Assembly: GCA_900755895.1 (NCBI GenBank) | Contig: CAAEIG010000216.1 | Coordinates: 1-52,518 of the forward strand | DNA from: Clostridia bacterium | Lineage (GTDB): Bacteria > Bacillota > Clostridia > Oscillospirales > Acutalibacteraceae | DNA length: 52,518 nucleotides | Reading direction: 5' to 3' | Shown here: piece by piece, positions 52,152-52,518 of the stretch | How positions within the stretch are numbered: the stretch's first letter is position 1 | Layout of the letters: each line of letters opens with the position of its first letter | Position numbers and translations under genes: made by a program | The notes under the pieces: generated by a model | Told to the model about the DNA's origin: nothing | Seen by the model: only the letters and a program-made list of their open reading frames with translations | Database searches by the model: none

Positions 52152-52189
52152 AAAAAAACCGCACTCAGTTGTACTGGGTGCGGTTTTTT
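52152..52189 (+). terminator. Terminator after tRNA-Ser
   Basis: ACCGCACTCAG pairs with CTGGGTGCGGT (one G-U pair) followed by TTTTTT. Confidence 0.9.
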
Positions 52190-52308
52190 CCTAATTTTTA
52201 GTTGTTTTCTAAACAACTATCACGCCATTGCAAGATTGACATACAAAAGATATGATAGGTATGGAACTACGGTTTTTCCTGACTAAAAAAGTCGAAGGAG
52301 GTAACGAG

Positions 52309-52440
52309 ATGCTATTCCTATCTGAAAACCTAAAAAAGTACCGGCTCATAAAAAACTTTACACAAGAGGACATTGCCAACTATTTGAACATCACACCTCA
52401 AAGTGTTTCAAAATGGGAACGCGGAGTTTCCCATAGTTAA
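52309..52440 (+). pseudogene. Truncated XRE-family regulator, 43 aa
   Basis: ATG 52309 follows a perfect GAAGGAGGT site. The product holds an almost complete helix-turn-helix (LKKYRLIKNFTQEDIANYLN, then TPQSVSKWERG) but stops right after the recognition helix, where XRE proteins normally continue for at least 20 residues. The DNA is AT-richer than the rest of the window. A deletion or stop mutation at the edge of an integrated element is likely. Confidence 0.7.
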
Positions 52441-52456
52441 AGATACCACACCAAAT

Positions 52457-52518
52457 ATGATGAACCCACGCTTATACACTACCAGCTATAATAAACCGCA
52501 AGGACAGCAATTTGATGA
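52457..52518 (+). CDS. Open frame running off the right edge
   Basis: Two consecutive ATG codons open a frame reading MMNPRLYTTSYNKPQGQQFD to the window end. No ribosome binding site is visible, so it may be an internal part of a larger broken gene. I do not recognise it. Confidence 0.25.
   Translation, partial: MMNPRLYTTSYNKPQGQQFD

Overview
The window reads as chromosome of a GC-rich, spore-forming Bacillota of the Clostridia, most likely an Oscillospiraceae relative (Flavonifractor/Intestinimonas-like; this placement is inference). The reasons are the pair spoIIGA-sigE, the order ylxM-ffh-rpsP-khpA-rimM-trmD, the mraZ-rsmH-ftsL-PBP division cluster, Gram-positive ribosome binding sites, vegetative promoters close to TTGACA-17-TATAAT, and fermentative genes such as L-lactate dehydrogenase. 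Most genes lie on the minus strand.

Layout. 1-4.5 kb: start of the division and cell wall (dcw) cluster, with its own MraZ-type promoter and a class B penicillin-binding protein that runs off the left edge. 4.5-8.6 kb: DivIVA-like coiled-coil protein, coaD, rsmD, uvrC and HPr. 8.9-12.6 kb: signal recognition and ribosome maturation operon. 12.8-14.3 kb: plus-strand threonine-aldolase-like enzyme and an ASCH protein. 14.3-15.3 kb: ldh. 15.5-17.1 kb: spoIIGA and sigE, the mother-cell sigma factor and its processing protease. 17.2-21.0 kb: a small orphan gene, a YpsA-like SLOG protein, the poorly understood GGGtGRT/NifU-like pair, a glutaredoxin-like protein and a histidine phosphatase. 21.2-30.2 kb: an almost complete arginine operon (argG, NUDIX, argH, argC, argJ, small membrane protein, argB, argD, argF) behind a promoter with a good ArgR box. 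30.4-34.3 kb: VTT-domain membrane protein, then an ECF sigma factor coupled to a large membrane-anchored three-repeat protein. 34.4-35.6 kb: hflX.

35.7-45.0 kb is the most unusual part: an intact-looking, tightly overlapped PBSX-like structural cluster (portal, protease, decoration protein, capsid, connector-like proteins, LysM tail protein, hub, baseplate proteins, tail-fibre-like protein). It has no terminase, tail sheath, tail tube, chaperone, tape measure, lysis gene or integrase. A 31-residue ORF sits where sheath to tape measure would be. Its leader holds an intrinsic terminator, and a second terminator separates head from baseplate genes. It abuts hflX on one side and two tandem TM2-domain genes on the other.

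46.4-51.7 kb: ECF transporter S component, nagB, EamA exporter, MATE exporter and a lipoprotein joining a BtuF-like binding domain, a peptidoglycan-binding domain and a serine-rich tail. 51.8-52.5 kb: a degenerate tRNA-Ser-like sequence, an intact tRNA-Ser(CGA) with a terminator, then AT-richer DNA with a truncated XRE regulator, which looks like the edge of an integrated element.
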